64,000 bases of DNA from Roseiarcus sp963779095 (GTDB lineage: Bacteria; Pseudomonadota; Alphaproteobacteria; Rhizobiales; Beijerinckiaceae), in assembly GCA_963779095.1 (NCBI GenBank), contig CAVZWU010000025.1, positions 310,001 through 374,000 of the forward strand. The letters are read 5' to 3'. Position numbers and translations under genes: made by a program. The notes beneath the pieces were generated by a model. The model had not been told where the DNA came from and ran no database searches. It worked only from the letters and a program-made list of their open reading frames with translations. Positions 18,281 through 28,443 of this stretch are shown here, in pieces. The number at the start of each line of letters is the position of its first letter. Positions within the stretch are counted from its first letter, which is position 1.

Positions 18281-19276
18281 TTATCCCCTTCCGACACCGG
18301 TGCTTACCGCCGCCACAATAGCCAAGGCCGCCAGTGCGACGGTCTCGATGGCGCAGGCGGCGCGGTAGACTTCAAGCGCCCGGCGGATGTCGCCTGCGTT
18401 CGCGTCGCGCCGGCCGTCTCCCATGAAGGAATCGTCGACCAGCCTCCGGCCATAGACTCGCGGCCCCGCCAGTTTGAGGCCGAGCGCGCCCGCCATCGCG
18501 GCTTCCGGCCAGCCGGCGTTGGGCGAGCGATGACGGGCGGCGTCGCGCCCGACGGCCCGCGCCGCCTCGCGCGCCGAGGCGCCCGGGGTCAGTGCGGCGG
18601 CCAGAATGAGCCAGAGCGCGGCAAGCCGCGACGCCGGCAGGTTGACGAGATCGTCGAGCCGCGCCGCCGCCCAGCCGAAGGCGCCATGCCGGTCGTCCTT
18701 GTGGCCGATCATGCTGTCGGCGGTGTTGATCGCCTTATAGAGCGCGCCCCCGACGAGGCCGCCGAGCGCGGTCCACAGGATCGGCGCGACCACGCCATCG
18801 GAGAAATTCTCCGCCAGGCTCTCGATCGCCGCGCGGGCAACGCCCGGCCCGTCCAGCACATCCGGATTGCGGCCAACGATCTTCGCGACTGCGCAACGCC
18901 CCTCATCGAGGCTCGCGTCGAGTCCGTCCGCGACCGCCTTCACATGGAGGCCAAGGCTGCGCTGCGCCGGCAGGCTCGCGGCGAGAACGACCAGCGCAGC
19001 GAAGCCGAGCGCCCCCGCCGGAAGAAGCGCGCGCGTCGCCAGCCATGCGACGAGCGCAATCGAAGTCAGATAGACGAGGAGCACGACGACGCCCATCGCC
19101 CGCCGGGCGGCGAAGCTGAAGGCTGGCCGGTTGGCGAGCGCCTCCAGCCCGGCGAGCCAGCGGCCCATCCAAGTGACGGGATGGCCGATCGCGCGATAGA
19201 GAGGCGCCGGATAGCCGATCAGCGCCTCGACGATCGTGGCGGCGAGCGCGAGCGGGCACGAAAGCGAAAGCGACAT
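18281..19276 (-). CDS. cobD: Adenosylcobinamide-phosphate synthase
   Basis: CobD (CbiB) attaches aminopropanol phosphate to adenosylcobyric acid and is an integral membrane protein. The 331-residue protein shows several hydrophobic segments (VVVLLVYLTSIALVAWLATR, then FAALVVLAASLPA). It also has the conserved blocks HPVTWMGRW, DLDEGR-like sequence, SLAENFSDGVVAPILW, YKAINTADSMIGHKDDR, FGWAAARLDDLVNLPASR and AGWPEAAMAGALG. The start at 19276 shares bases with the divergent cobC start (CATG), so the true start may be farther upstream, up to 19315. An intact gene. Confidence 0.95.
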   Translation of the reverse strand: MSLSLSCPLALAATIVEALIGYPAPLYRAIGHPVTWMGRWLAGLEALANRPAFSFAARRAMGVVVLLVYLTSIALVAWLATRALLPAGALGFAALVVLAASLPAQRSLGLHVKAVADGLDASLDEGRCAVAKIVGRNPDVLDGPGVARAAIESLAENFSDGVVAPILWTALGGLVGGALYKAINTADSMIGHKDDRHGAFGWAAARLDDLVNLPASRLAALWLILAAALTPGASAREAARAVGRDAARHRSPNAGWPEAAMAGALGLKLAGPRVYGRRLVDDSFMGDGRRDANAGDIRRALEVYRAACAIETVALAALAIVAAVSTGVGRG

Positions 19277-20294
19277 GGCGGAATTGGACTGGACCGCGAA
19301 GTTCGGGGCGTTCACCTATCACGGCGGCGCGCTCGAAGTCGCCCGCAGGCTCATGCCCGACGCGCCCGAGCCGTGGATCGACCTCTCGACCGGCGTCAAT
19401 CCGCACGCCTATCCCCTGCCCGTTCTCAAGCCCGAGGCGTGGTCGCGCCTGCCCGAATCGGAAGCGCTCGCAAAGCTCGAGGCCGCCGCGGCGCTGCGTT
19501 ACGGCCTGGCGGCGGAAAGCGTGGTCGCGGGGCCCGGCTCGCAGGCGCTCATCCAGGCGCTCGCCCACATCCTGCCGCGCGGCGAGGCCGGCGCGCTGGG
19601 GCGAACTTACGGCGGCTTCGCGGCCGCCTTCGCCGCCGCGGGCGCGCGCGTGGTCGAAGCCAAGCGGCTCGAGGATATGGACCGCCTCGACGTCGCCATC
19701 GTGGTCAATCCGAACAACCCGGACGGCCGGATCGTTCCGCGCAATGATCTCCTGGCGCTGCATGAGCGCCTGGCGCGGCGCGGAGCTCTCCTCATCGTCG
19801 ACGAAGCCTTTGCCGATTTCGACGGCGACGAGAGTCTCGCGGCGGCGCTGCCGGGGCGCGGCGCGGTCATCTTGCGCTCGTTCGGCAAGGCTTATGGACT
19901 GGCAGGGCTTCGTCTCGGCTTCGCGCTCGCTTCGCGCGACATCGCGCCGTCCCTACGGGCGGCGCTCGGCCCATGGCCGGTCAGCGGGCCGGCGATCGCG
20001 ATCGGGATTCGCGCGCTTGGCGATTCGGACTGGCTCGCGGCGATGCGCGCCCGTCTCGGCAAGGACAGAGCGCGGCTCGACGCGCTCCTGCACGGCGCGG
20101 GCTGGCGAATCATCGGCGGAACGCGCCTGTTCCGGCTGGCGGCCCATGAAGACGCGTGCGCCGCCGCCTTTGAGCGGCTGCTCGAAGCCGGAATACTCGC
20201 CCGCCCCTTCGCCGACGCGCCGCACCGGCTCCGATTCGGGATGCCGGCCGACGAGAACGCGTGGGAAAGGCTGACCACAGTTCTTCGCAGCTGA
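19275..20294 (+). CDS. cobC: Threonine-phosphate decarboxylase / aminotransferase-like CobC
   Basis: This PLP-dependent class I/II aminotransferase-fold protein, 339 residues, would make aminopropanol phosphate for the CobD reaction. The sequence begins with FTYHGGALEVARR and WIDLSTGVNPHAYP, typical of L-threonine-O-3-phosphate decarboxylases. It continues with VVNPNNPDGR, LIVDEAFADF and the PLP-lysine block RSFGKAYGLAGLRLGFA. The pair cobD/cobC is divergent with start codons overlapping on opposite strands. No good ribosome site precedes 19275, so an upstream start at 19236 remains possible. Confidence 0.92.
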   Translation: MAELDWTAKFGAFTYHGGALEVARRLMPDAPEPWIDLSTGVNPHAYPLPVLKPEAWSRLPESEALAKLEAAAALRYGLAAESVVAGPGSQALIQALAHILPRGEAGALGRTYGGFAAAFAAAGARVVEAKRLEDMDRLDVAIVVNPNNPDGRIVPRNDLLALHERLARRGALLIVDEAFADFDGDESLAAALPGRGAVILRSFGKAYGLAGLRLGFALASRDIAPSLRAALGPWPVSGPAIAIGIRALGDSDWLAAMRARLGKDRARLDALLHGAGWRIIGGTRLFRLAAHEDACAAAFERLLEAGILARPFADAPHRLRFGMPADENAWERLTTVLRS

Positions 20295-20430
20295 CCCGCT
20301 TGCCTTCCCGCGCGCGCCACATAAAGCGCTCGGTCGAAGCGCCGGGCGCTTTATTATTTCTTTGGTTTCGCGCGCTTTTTCGCGAAAAGCCGGCTTCCCT
20401 TTTTCGCGAGCCGCGCTCTAAAAGGCGCGC

Positions 20431-23400
20431 ATGGGCCATCGCGCGCCGCGAGTCTTCACGATTCCCTCCGGGGCGCCGTTTCTTCCGACATTGAGCCGCG
20501 CTCTTCTCGATGGCGCGCTGATTGAGGGCTTCCCTGGCGCGGGCGGGCCGATGGCGCTCGCCGACGCCACGATCTATGTGCCGACGCAGCGCGCGGCCCA
20601 GGCGCTGGCCCAAGCGCTCCTCGCGGCGAGCGGCGCACGGAGCCTGCTCCTGCCGCGCATCGCGCCGCTCGGCGCCTTCGAGCCGGACGAGACGGCGGCG
20701 GTCTTCGACGCCGAGGGAGAGGACGCTCCGCGGGCGGCGATCCCCGCGGCAGTCGGCGGGCTCACGCGCCGCCATGCGCTCGCCACCCTCACCCGCGCCT
20801 GGGGAAAGGCGCTCAAGGGCGCGATCCGACGGGCGGACGCGGACGGGCGCCTCATTTTCGATGCCGCCGAGCCCGCGCTGGTCGCGGCGACCCCCGCGCA
20901 GGCTTACGGGCTCGCGGGCGATCTCGCGGCGCTGATCGACGACATGATCATCGAGGGCGCCCCGTGGACGAAGCTCGAGACGCTCGCGCCGGATCTCTAT
21001 GACCCCTATTGGCGCATCACCCTCGATTTCCTCAAGATCGCCTTCGCCCGTTGGCCGGAGTGGCTGAGCGAGCGCGGCCTCATCGACCGGGCGAAGCGGA
21101 TCGCACTCACCATCGACGAGGAGATCAAGGCGCTCGACAGCCCGCGGCGCGGACCCACCATCATCGCCGGCTCGACCGGCGCCAATCGCGCCACCGCCCG
21201 CCTCATCGCGGCGATCGCACGCGCGCCAAAAGGCGCAGTCGTGCTGCCCGACCTCGACCTCAACCTCGACGAGCGCGCATGGGGCATGATCGGCTCGAGC
21301 AAGGACCCTTCGCTCGGCGTCGCCGGCCATCCGCAGGCGCTGCTCAATCGGCTGATTGGCGAAATCGGCGTCAGCCGCGAGGACGTGACGCCGCTCGGCT
21401 TAGCCCCGCCCGCGCTCGCCGCGCGCTCCGCTTTCCTGAGCGAAGCGCTTCGTCCGTCGGAATCGACCGATCTCTGGCGCGAGCGCGGGTGGACGCTGTC
21501 GCCGCTCTCCCTCGCCGCCGCGCTTCAGGGCGTCACCATCGTCGCCGCCGACAACGAGAATGAGGAGGGCGTGGCGCTGGCGATCGCCATGCGCGAGACG
21601 CTGGAGACGCCGGGCAAAACCGCGGCGCTCATCACGCCCGACCCGTCGATCGCGCGCCGCGTCTCGGCCGAGCTCGCCCGCTGGGGCGTCGAGGTCGAGG
21701 ATTCGGCCGGGCGCACGCTGGGGCAAAGCCCCGCTGGCGCGCTGGCGAGGGTCGTCCTCGAAGCGGCGATCGAATTCACGCCGCAGTCGTTTCTCGCGCT
21801 CCTCGCGCATGGCTCGGTCCGCTTCGGCCGCTCGCTCGGCCAAGTCGAGGCCGCGGCGCGGGCGCTCGAGCTTGCGATCTTTCGCGCCATCCCTCTCGCC
21901 TTGCTCGACGATCTCGATCGGGCTTTCGTCGCGGCGCGCGAGGCTGCAGAGGAGCGTCACGCGCACCCGGCGATCCGGCGCGTCAGCGAACGCGAGCGGC
22001 AGGCGGCGGAGGCGCTCGCGCGCGAAGTCGCAGCCGCGCTTGCGCCGTTGCGCGCCCTTGGGCCCTCCGCTTCGTTGCGCGACTGCCTCATTCAGCATCG
22101 CGCCGCGCTCTCCGCCGCGGTTGCGGGCGCGCATGGCTCGCAAGGGGAGGCGCACGGGTTCGAGCCATTGGCCGAGCTCATGGACGAATGGAGCGAGGCG
22201 GCTGTCGGGAGCTTCCCGGCCGCGCTCGTCGAATACGCGGCCCTGTTCGACGATGCGTTAGCGGCGGCGCGCGCGCCGCCGACGAGCGGAGGCCATCCGC
22301 GCCTCGTGATCCTTGGTCTTTTGGAGGCGCGTCTCCTGAGCTTCGATCGCGTGCTTCTGGCGGGTCTCGACGAAACGGTCTGGCCGCCGGCGGTCAGGAC
22401 CGACGCCTTTCTCAACCGCCCGATGCGCGCCGAGCTCGGGCTTTCGGCCCCGGAACGGCGCATCGGCCAGACGGCGCATGATTTTGTCGCAGCGCTCGGC
22501 GCGCCCGAGGCGATCCTCAGCCGGGCGAAGAAACGCGGCGGCGAGCCGACCGTCGCCTCCCGCTTTCTGCAGCGCATGGCGGCGGCTGCGGGCGCCGACG
22601 CCATGAAGGAGCCGCAGGAGCGCGGCGAGCGCTATCTTGAATACGCCCGCGCTCTCGACCGGCCAGCCGAGCTTAAGCCGCAGAGAAGGCCGGCGCCGCG
22701 CCCGCCGGTCGAACTGCGGCCCAAGGCGCTCAGCGTCACCCGGGTCGAGGTCCTGCGCCGCGATCCCTATGCGATCTACGCCGAATATATTCTCCGCCTG
22801 AAGGCGCTCGAGGCGGTCAAACGCGACGACCGCCCGCGCGAAACCGGCATGGCGTGGCACGCGAGCTTGCAGGAGTTCGTCGAGGCCTATCCGTCCGGCG
22901 GCCTTCCGCCTGAGGCGCGCGAGCGTCTCATGTCGATTGCGCAGGCGCGCTTTGCGCTCTTGCGCGCCGATCCGGCCTTCGCGCTCCACTGGCCGAACAT
23001 CGAAAAGGGCCTCGACTTCTTTCTCGCCTTCGAGGGCGAAACTCGCGGCGCCATTCAGCAAATCTGGGTCGAGCGGCAGGGCGCGATCGCCGTGCCGCTC
23101 GCGACCGGAGCGCCGTTCAAACTGAGCGCGCGGGCGGACCGGATCGATCGTCTTCGTTCGGGCGCCGCGAGAATCATCGACTACAAAAGCGGAGCGCCGC
23201 CGAGCGCCAGGGAGGTCAAGGCCGGTTTTTCGCCCCAACTGACATTGGAAGCCGCTCTGCTGGGCCGGGGCGGATTTGAGGGCCTCCCGCCGCTTGAAAC
23301 CGTGGAGGCGATTTATCTCAAGCTCGGCGGCGCTGCGGGCGGCGAGGAAAAACCCGCAGGCGGAAAGAGCGAGAACATCGGCGCCCTCGCCGAGCAGCAT

Positions 23401-23568
23401 TTCGCCGGACTTCAGATGCTGCTCGACGCGTTCGCCAGCGAAGAGACGCCTTATCTGTCGCGCCCGTTCCCCAAATTCGCGCCTCGCTTCTCGGACTACG
23501 ACCATCTCGCGCGCGTCAAGGAATGGTCGGCGACAGGCGGCGAGAGCGATACCGGCGAGACGCAATGA
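20431..23568 (+). CDS. addB: Double-strand break repair protein AddB
   Basis: AddB pairs with AddA to form the helicase-nuclease that processes double-strand ends for RecA, the alphaproteobacterial counterpart of RecBCD. The 1,045-residue protein starts with RVFTIPSGAPFLPTLSRAL and IYVPTQRAAQALAQALL, has the LVILGLLEARLLSFDRVLLAGLDETVWPP block of inactivated-helicase AddB proteins in pieces, and ends in a PD-(D/E)XK nuclease domain with RIIDYKSGAPPS. Its last codons overlap the addA start as ATGA. The frame is intact over more than 3 kb. Confidence 0.95.
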   Translation: MGHRAPRVFTIPSGAPFLPTLSRALLDGALIEGFPGAGGPMALADATIYVPTQRAAQALAQALLAASGARSLLLPRIAPLGAFEPDETAAVFDAEGEDAPRAAIPAAVGGLTRRHALATLTRAWGKALKGAIRRADADGRLIFDAAEPALVAATPAQAYGLAGDLAALIDDMIIEGAPWTKLETLAPDLYDPYWRITLDFLKIAFARWPEWLSERGLIDRAKRIALTIDEEIKALDSPRRGPTIIAGSTGANRATARLIAAIARAPKGAVVLPDLDLNLDERAWGMIGSSKDPSLGVAGHPQALLNRLIGEIGVSREDVTPLGLAPPALAARSAFLSEALRPSESTDLWRERGWTLSPLSLAAALQGVTIVAADNENEEGVALAIAMRETLETPGKTAALITPDPSIARRVSAELARWGVEVEDSAGRTLGQSPAGALARVVLEAAIEFTPQSFLALLAHGSVRFGRSLGQVEAAARALELAIFRAIPLALLDDLDRAFVAAREAAEERHAHPAIRRVSERERQAAEALAREVAAALAPLRALGPSASLRDCLIQHRAALSAAVAGAHGSQGEAHGFEPLAELMDEWSEAAVGSFPAALVEYAALFDDALAAARAPPTSGGHPRLVILGLLEARLLSFDRVLLAGLDETVWPPAVRTDAFLNRPMRAELGLSAPERRIGQTAHDFVAALGAPEAILSRAKKRGGEPTVASRFLQRMAAAAGADAMKEPQERGERYLEYARALDRPAELKPQRRPAPRPPVELRPKALSVTRVEVLRRDPYAIYAEYILRLKALEAVKRDDRPRETGMAWHASLQEFVEAYPSGGLPPEARERLMSIAQARFALLRADPAFALHWPNIEKGLDFFLAFEGETRGAIQQIWVERQGAIAVPLATGAPFKLSARADRIDRLRSGAARIIDYKSGAPPSAREVKAGFSPQLTLEAALLGRGGFEGLPPLETVEAIYLKLGGAAGGEEKPAGGKSENIGALAEQHFAGLQMLLDAFASEETPYLSRPFPKFAPRFSDYDHLARVKEWSATGGESDTGETQ

Positions 23569-26500
23569 GCCGCTTTCTCGCCATACCGGAACCGTTGAGG
23601 CTGCGACAGGCGCGGGCCTCGAATCCGGCGGCTTCCGCCTGGGTCTCCGCCAACGCCGGCAGCGGCAAGACCCATGTGCTGACCCAGCGGGTGCTGCGGC
23701 TTTTGCTCGATGGAACGGCGCCGGCGCAGATCCTGTGCCTCGCCTACACCAAGGCGGCCGCGGCAAACATGGCCGAGCGGGTGTTCGGCAAACTCGCGCT
23801 ATGGACGAGCCTCGACGACAAGGCCTTGACGCAGGCGATCGTCGACAGTGGCGCGTCCACGCCGCGTCCGCATGACCTCATCTTCGCGCGGCAATTGTTC
23901 GCCCGCGCCATCGAGACGCCGGGCGGCCTCAAGATTCAGACGCTGCACGCCTTCGCCGAGAGGCTGCTTAGACTCTTTCCCTTCGAAGCCAATGTCCCGG
24001 CGCATTTCAACGTTCTCGACGAAACCGAATCGAAGCGGCTGCTCACCCAGGCGCGCGACGCCGCGCTCGCCGAACTCGCGGCCTCGAGCGAAAGCAGGAA
24101 CGCCCTCGATCTGGTGGCGCGCGAATCGGGCGCGGCGCGATTCGACGAGCTTCTGACGGAGGCGCTTCGTTGCGCCGAAATCTTCGAGGCTCATGACGAT
24201 GTGAAAAGCTACGCGGCCGTGTTGCGCGTTCCGCTGGGTCTTTCGCCGGGCGCGACGGTCGCGAGCGTCGAAGCGGAGATGCTTGGCGGCGACACCGGGC
24301 GCGCGCGGCGCGAGCGATGGGCCGAACGCCTCGAGACCGGTAGGAAGCACGACTGCAATATCGCCGCGAGCCTTCGCGCGGCGAATCGCGAAGTTCCGCA
24401 GCGGGATCGCGTCCAGGGTCTGCTCGACGCGTTTTTCAAGGAGAACGGCGAGGGGGGCCCTCGCGGCGGTGAGAACGGCGCCATCGCGACCAGGGACCTG
24501 GCCCGGGACGACCCGTCTCTCGAAGAGGATCTGCGCCGTGAGCAGGCGCGCCTGCTTGCCTTGCGCGAGAGAAGGCGCGCCGCGCTCACGCTGGAGCGCA
24601 GCGCCGCGCTGTTCGTCGTCGTCCGGTCGATCCTCGCGGCCTTCGCGCGGATGAAGGCCGAGCACGGCGCGCTCGACTTCAGCGACCAGATCGCGCGCGC
24701 GCTTGCGCTGGTGACGCGGTCAAGCGCGGCTTGGGTGCTGCACAAGCTCGACTACGGGCTCGATCACCTGCTGCTCGATGAAGCGCAGGACGCCTCCGCG
24801 CCGCAATGGGGCATTCTCGCCGCCATGAGCGCCGAATTTTTCGCCGGCGCCGGCGCACGGCCCAAGGACCGCACGATCTTCGCGGTCGGCGACGAGAAGC
24901 AGTCCATCTTCGCCTTCCAGGGCGCGGCGCCCCGGATGTTCGCGGAAATGAAGCACGATTTCGCCGAGCGTCACCGCGAGGCGAAGCGGGCTTTCGCCGA
25001 CGTGCCGCTGACCTTCTCGTTCCGGTCGTCGCAGACGATTCTCGACGCGGTCGACATGACCTTCCGGCGCGAGCTCGCGTGGCGCGACGTCGCGGCCCCC
25101 GGGGAGCCGCCGCCAAGTCACCAGGCCATTCGCGACTTGAAAGGCGTGGTCGAACTCTGGCCGCCGATCGCTCCAACGCCGGCGCCGGACCCCGAAGACT
25201 GGAGCATGCCGCTCGATCCGCCCGCCCAGGATGACCCTCCGGTGATCCTCGCCAGGCGGATCGCCGAAGTGATCAAAGGCTGGCTCAAGCCCGCCTCGCA
25301 TGAGCGGGTGATCGACCCGGATACGGGTGAAATGCGCCGCATTCGCGAGAGCGACGTCATGATCCTGGTTCGCACCCGCAACGCCTTTTTCGAGGCGATG
25401 ATCCGGGCGCTCAAGTCGGCGAACGTGAAGGCCGCCGGCGCCGACCGGCTCAAGCTCAAGGACCATATCGCGGTGATGGATCTCATCGCCGCCGGCCGGG
25501 CGGCGATGCTGCCGGACGACGATCTGACGCTGGCCTCAGTGCTCAAGTCGCCGCTCATCGGCCTCGACGACGACGCGCTCATGAAGATTGCGACGGGGCG
25601 GAGCGGCTCGCTCGCCGACGCGCTGAAGCGCGCCGACGAGGGCGTGGCGTCTGAAGCCGCGCGCCGGCTCGAAGTTTGGTGCGGGCGGGCGAAGACGCTT
25701 TCGCCCTTCGCCTTCTACGGCTTCCTGCTCGGCCAAGACGGCGGCCGGCGCGCGCTGATCGGCCGGCTCGGACCAGAAGCCGCCGACCCGATCGACGAAT
25801 TCCTGACGCTCGCGCTCATGCATGAGCAGTGCGAAGCGCCGTCGCTCCACAACTTTCTGAGCGAGGTTGAATCCGCCGATGTCGAAATCAAACGCGACAT
25901 GGAGGTCGAGACGGAGGGCGTGAGGGTGCTGACCGTCCACGCCAGCAAGGGGCTCGAGGCGCCGATCGTCTTTCTGCCCGACGCCTGCGGCGGTCCGGAC
26001 GCGAGGCACGAACCCAAGCTCATGCGCCTCACGCCGCGGCCGGGCGACCCGCCGGTCCTGGCCTGGCCCAGGAAGTCGGCGGAGGACGCCGACGCAGTCG
26101 CCGCGGCGCGAGCCGAGGCGCGCGCGGCTCAGGCGGGCGAGCACCGGCGCTTGCTTTATGTCGCCATGACGCGGGCGGCCCAGCGCCTCATTGTCGCCGG
26201 CTACGAGACCTCGAGGCGCCGTCCGGACGATTGCTGGTATAATCTCGTTGAGGCAGGCCTCGCCGACAAGCTCGTCGAAGCGCCAGCCCCGTTCCGCGGC
26301 GCCGAGACAATCCTCTCTTCGGCGAATCGCTTCGCGCCAAGGATGCGGCCGGAACGGCGCCCCTTCCCGTCCCGCGACGCACTGCCCGGCTGGCTTCTCG
26401 CCCAAGCGGCGCCCGAGGCCGCCGCCGCTCCCCTCAACCCTTCGCGCGCCGGCGGGGGCCGCGGGGGCGACCCGGAACGGGCGCTCGAGGGACGGCTCGC

Positions 26501-26990
26501 CCACGCGCTCATCGAAATGCTGCCCAGTCTCCTGCCGGAGCGGCGCCTAGGCGCCGCCATGGCCTATCTCGAGGCCTGGGGCGGCGCGCTTGCCGAATCC
26601 GCGCGCGCGGCTCTGGCCTTAAAAGTGCTCGCGGCGATCGACGCGCCTGAACTGAGCCCTCTCTTTGGACCGCGCGCTAGAGCCGAGGTCCCGCTGACGG
26701 GGCTTCTGCAGCGGCCTGGGCGGCCCGACCTCCCTTACAGCGGACGCCTTGACCAACTCGTTGCAACCGGCGAAGGTGTATTGATCGTTGATTTCAAACT
26801 CGGGGAAAAGCCAATTCACCCAGCGCAAGCCCATGTCGCGCAGCTCGCCCTTTATCGCCTCGCCCTGCAGCCGCTGTACCCGGGGTTGCCAATTCGCGCG
26901 GCTCTCGTCTATCTGGACGGCCCGACGCTCGCGCCGATTGGGGAAGCCGAGCTCGAGGCGTCGCTCAACGCCATCGCCCAGGCGTCGTAG
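23565..26990 (+). CDS. addA: Double-strand break repair helicase AddA
   Basis: This 1,141-residue UvrD-type helicase and nuclease is the partner of AddB. It shows Walker A in WVSANAGSGKTHVLTQRVL (residues about 28-36), helicase motif Ia CLAYTKAAAANM, motif II LLLDEAQDASAPQW, motif III FAVGDEKQSIFAFQGA, motif VI LLYVAMTRAAQRLIVAGYE, and a C-terminal nuclease motif VLIVDFKLGEKP. The start at 23565 overlaps the addB stop, so the two subunits are translationally coupled. It acts in the cytoplasm on broken DNA ends. Confidence 0.96.
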   Translation: MSRFLAIPEPLRLRQARASNPAASAWVSANAGSGKTHVLTQRVLRLLLDGTAPAQILCLAYTKAAAANMAERVFGKLALWTSLDDKALTQAIVDSGASTPRPHDLIFARQLFARAIETPGGLKIQTLHAFAERLLRLFPFEANVPAHFNVLDETESKRLLTQARDAALAELAASSESRNALDLVARESGAARFDELLTEALRCAEIFEAHDDVKSYAAVLRVPLGLSPGATVASVEAEMLGGDTGRARRERWAERLETGRKHDCNIAASLRAANREVPQRDRVQGLLDAFFKENGEGGPRGGENGAIATRDLARDDPSLEEDLRREQARLLALRERRRAALTLERSAALFVVVRSILAAFARMKAEHGALDFSDQIARALALVTRSSAAWVLHKLDYGLDHLLLDEAQDASAPQWGILAAMSAEFFAGAGARPKDRTIFAVGDEKQSIFAFQGAAPRMFAEMKHDFAERHREAKRAFADVPLTFSFRSSQTILDAVDMTFRRELAWRDVAAPGEPPPSHQAIRDLKGVVELWPPIAPTPAPDPEDWSMPLDPPAQDDPPVILARRIAEVIKGWLKPASHERVIDPDTGEMRRIRESDVMILVRTRNAFFEAMIRALKSANVKAAGADRLKLKDHIAVMDLIAAGRAAMLPDDDLTLASVLKSPLIGLDDDALMKIATGRSGSLADALKRADEGVASEAARRLEVWCGRAKTLSPFAFYGFLLGQDGGRRALIGRLGPEAADPIDEFLTLALMHEQCEAPSLHNFLSEVESADVEIKRDMEVETEGVRVLTVHASKGLEAPIVFLPDACGGPDARHEPKLMRLTPRPGDPPVLAWPRKSAEDADAVAAARAEARAAQAGEHRRLLYVAMTRAAQRLIVAGYETSRRRPDDCWYNLVEAGLADKLVEAPAPFRGAETILSSANRFAPRMRPERRPFPSRDALPGWLLAQAAPEAAAAPLNPSRAGGGRGGDPERALEGRLAHALIEMLPSLLPERRLGAAMAYLEAWGGALAESARAALALKVLAAIDAPELSPLFGPRARAEVPLTGLLQRPGRPDLPYSGRLDQLVATGEGVLIVDFKLGEKPIHPAQAHVAQLALYRLALQPLYPGLPIRAALVYLDGPTLAPIGEAELEASLNAIAQAS

Positions 26991-27489
26991 GAGGCGTCAT
27001 AGACATGCCACAGACCCCCCGTAGTTTTGCCGTTTTTCCTGCAATTCCGCAGGGAAGCAATGTCTTGATCGCCTTGAAGAGGTCGCATTTGCTGGCCAAG
27101 GTCGCAACGATGGCGAGCGAAACTCGGCAGGGCGGGCGCCCGGGACTTTTGCATTTTGATCTGGGGAAGCTTAGGCGGGGGCCAAGGCGCGGCGGCGTCT
27201 GCGCGGCAGCCGGGCTTGCTTTTGCAATGGCGCTCGCGGGCGGGGAACGGCCCGCCGAATCACAGAAAATCCCGTACGGCATGGTGCCTTATAGCCATCC
27301 GGTTTTTAAGAACGGGAAGCGCATGTTGTGGCATGGCGCGTGGCGCGGCAGCCTGGGCAAATACGCCCGCCGGGGCGCCAGGGCCGCTGAAGCGAGCCCG
27401 CGCTGGCGCTCGCGCCTGAGCCGCAGGCGCCGGCCGCCTCGAAGGGATTTACAATCCTTGCCGACCCTGGGGACGCCAGGGCGAGCCGG
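26991..27489 (+). other. Gap holding a possible out-of-frame signal-peptide exon of the next gene
   Basis: This 499-base stretch has no clear gene. In one frame a stretch from 27110 reads MASETRQGGRPG, then RRGGVCAAAGLAFAMALAGG, a plausible export signal. That frame runs past the point where the next gene's frame opens (27391). In the next gene's own frame, codons 27391-27489 already read ALAPEPQAPAASKGFTILAD with no ATG. A one-base shift near 27390-27405 would join the signal to the binding protein. I see no RNA gene or terminator. Confidence 0.4.
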
Positions 27490-28431
27490 ATGGCCCGGGA
27501 TTTCGCGACGGTCATGAGCGCCAGCGGGACCCCCGGGCGCGTGATCGTGGGCTCCACTTCGCCAAACGGCCTTGGCAAGGTCCTCAAGGGCGATATGGCG
27601 GACTTCGCCATCGTCTCGCTCGACAGCCTTCTGTCCAGCGCCAAGGGCGATTCGGAATGGATCAAGCGCGCCCCGTTCGTCGCCCGCCTCGCGCCGGAGA
27701 CCCTGGCGGTAATCGCGCCTCGCGAGGTCAAGTCGATCAACGACTTACAGGGAAAAACGGTGAGCTTCGGCGATCTGGACAGCGCCACGTCGACCAGCGG
27801 CAGAATGCTGTTTTCTCGCTTGGGCGTGACTGCGAATCAGACGAACGGGCCGCTCCCGGAAGCGCTCGACCGTCTCGCGGCGGGCAAGGTCGACGCGGTT
27901 GTGGTGCTTGGCGCCGAAGAAGGCGCCGCCCTTGACGATTTCGGCGCCGATGGGCGGTTCCACATCGTGAGCATTCCCTGGTCGCCCGCTCTGGAGCCAG
28001 TCTACGCCCCGGCGCATGTCACGGCGGTCGAGCGTCCCAATCTTGTCAGCGCGACGAATCCTGTCGAAACGATCGGCGAGCCGATGGCCCTCGTCGCGCT
28101 CGATGCGGTGACGGGATCGGCGCGCGCCGAGGCGCTCGGACAGGTGGCGCGCGGCTTCTTCGACAATTATGACGGCTTCCTGCGCGACGACCGCGATCCG
28201 CACTGGCGGGAGGTCAATCTTGCGGCTGACGCCTCTTCGCCAAACCAGCCATGGCCCCGGCTCGCGGCGGCGCAAACCTGGCTCGATGCGAAAAAGCCGT
28301 CGGCCGATGGATCTCTCGACGCGTTCCGCGCTTCCGCCAAGTCTGCTGCTAATTCGACCGGCTGGCCAAGCGCGGCGGATTCGGATCGGCTCTATGACGG
28401 CCTGACCCGCTGGCGCGGACTGACGCAATAA
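27490..28431 (+). CDS. TAXI-type periplasmic solute-binding protein (N-terminus unclear)
   Basis: From the first ATG this gives 313 residues with FATVMSASGTPGRVIVGSTS, LKGDMADFAIVSLDSLL, IAPREVKSINDLQGKTVSFGD and a C-terminal FFDNYDGFLRD region. The pattern resembles TAXI-family (TRAP-associated) or NMT1-like binding proteins, which capture small carboxylates or related solutes. The family's first strand (here FTILADPGDARAS) lies upstream of this ATG in the same open frame, and a signal peptide is missing. The true start is therefore earlier and probably lost to a frameshift or a non-AUG start. It is followed after 12 bases by the Sel1-like gene; no TRAP permease is near. Confidence 0.65.
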   Translation: MARDFATVMSASGTPGRVIVGSTSPNGLGKVLKGDMADFAIVSLDSLLSSAKGDSEWIKRAPFVARLAPETLAVIAPREVKSINDLQGKTVSFGDLDSATSTSGRMLFSRLGVTANQTNGPLPEALDRLAAGKVDAVVVLGAEEGAALDDFGADGRFHIVSIPWSPALEPVYAPAHVTAVERPNLVSATNPVETIGEPMALVALDAVTGSARAEALGQVARGFFDNYDGFLRDDRDPHWREVNLAADASSPNQPWPRLAAAQTWLDAKKPSADGSLDAFRASAKSAANSTGWPSAADSDRLYDGLTRWRGLTQ

Positions 28432-28443
28432 GGGAGGCGAACG

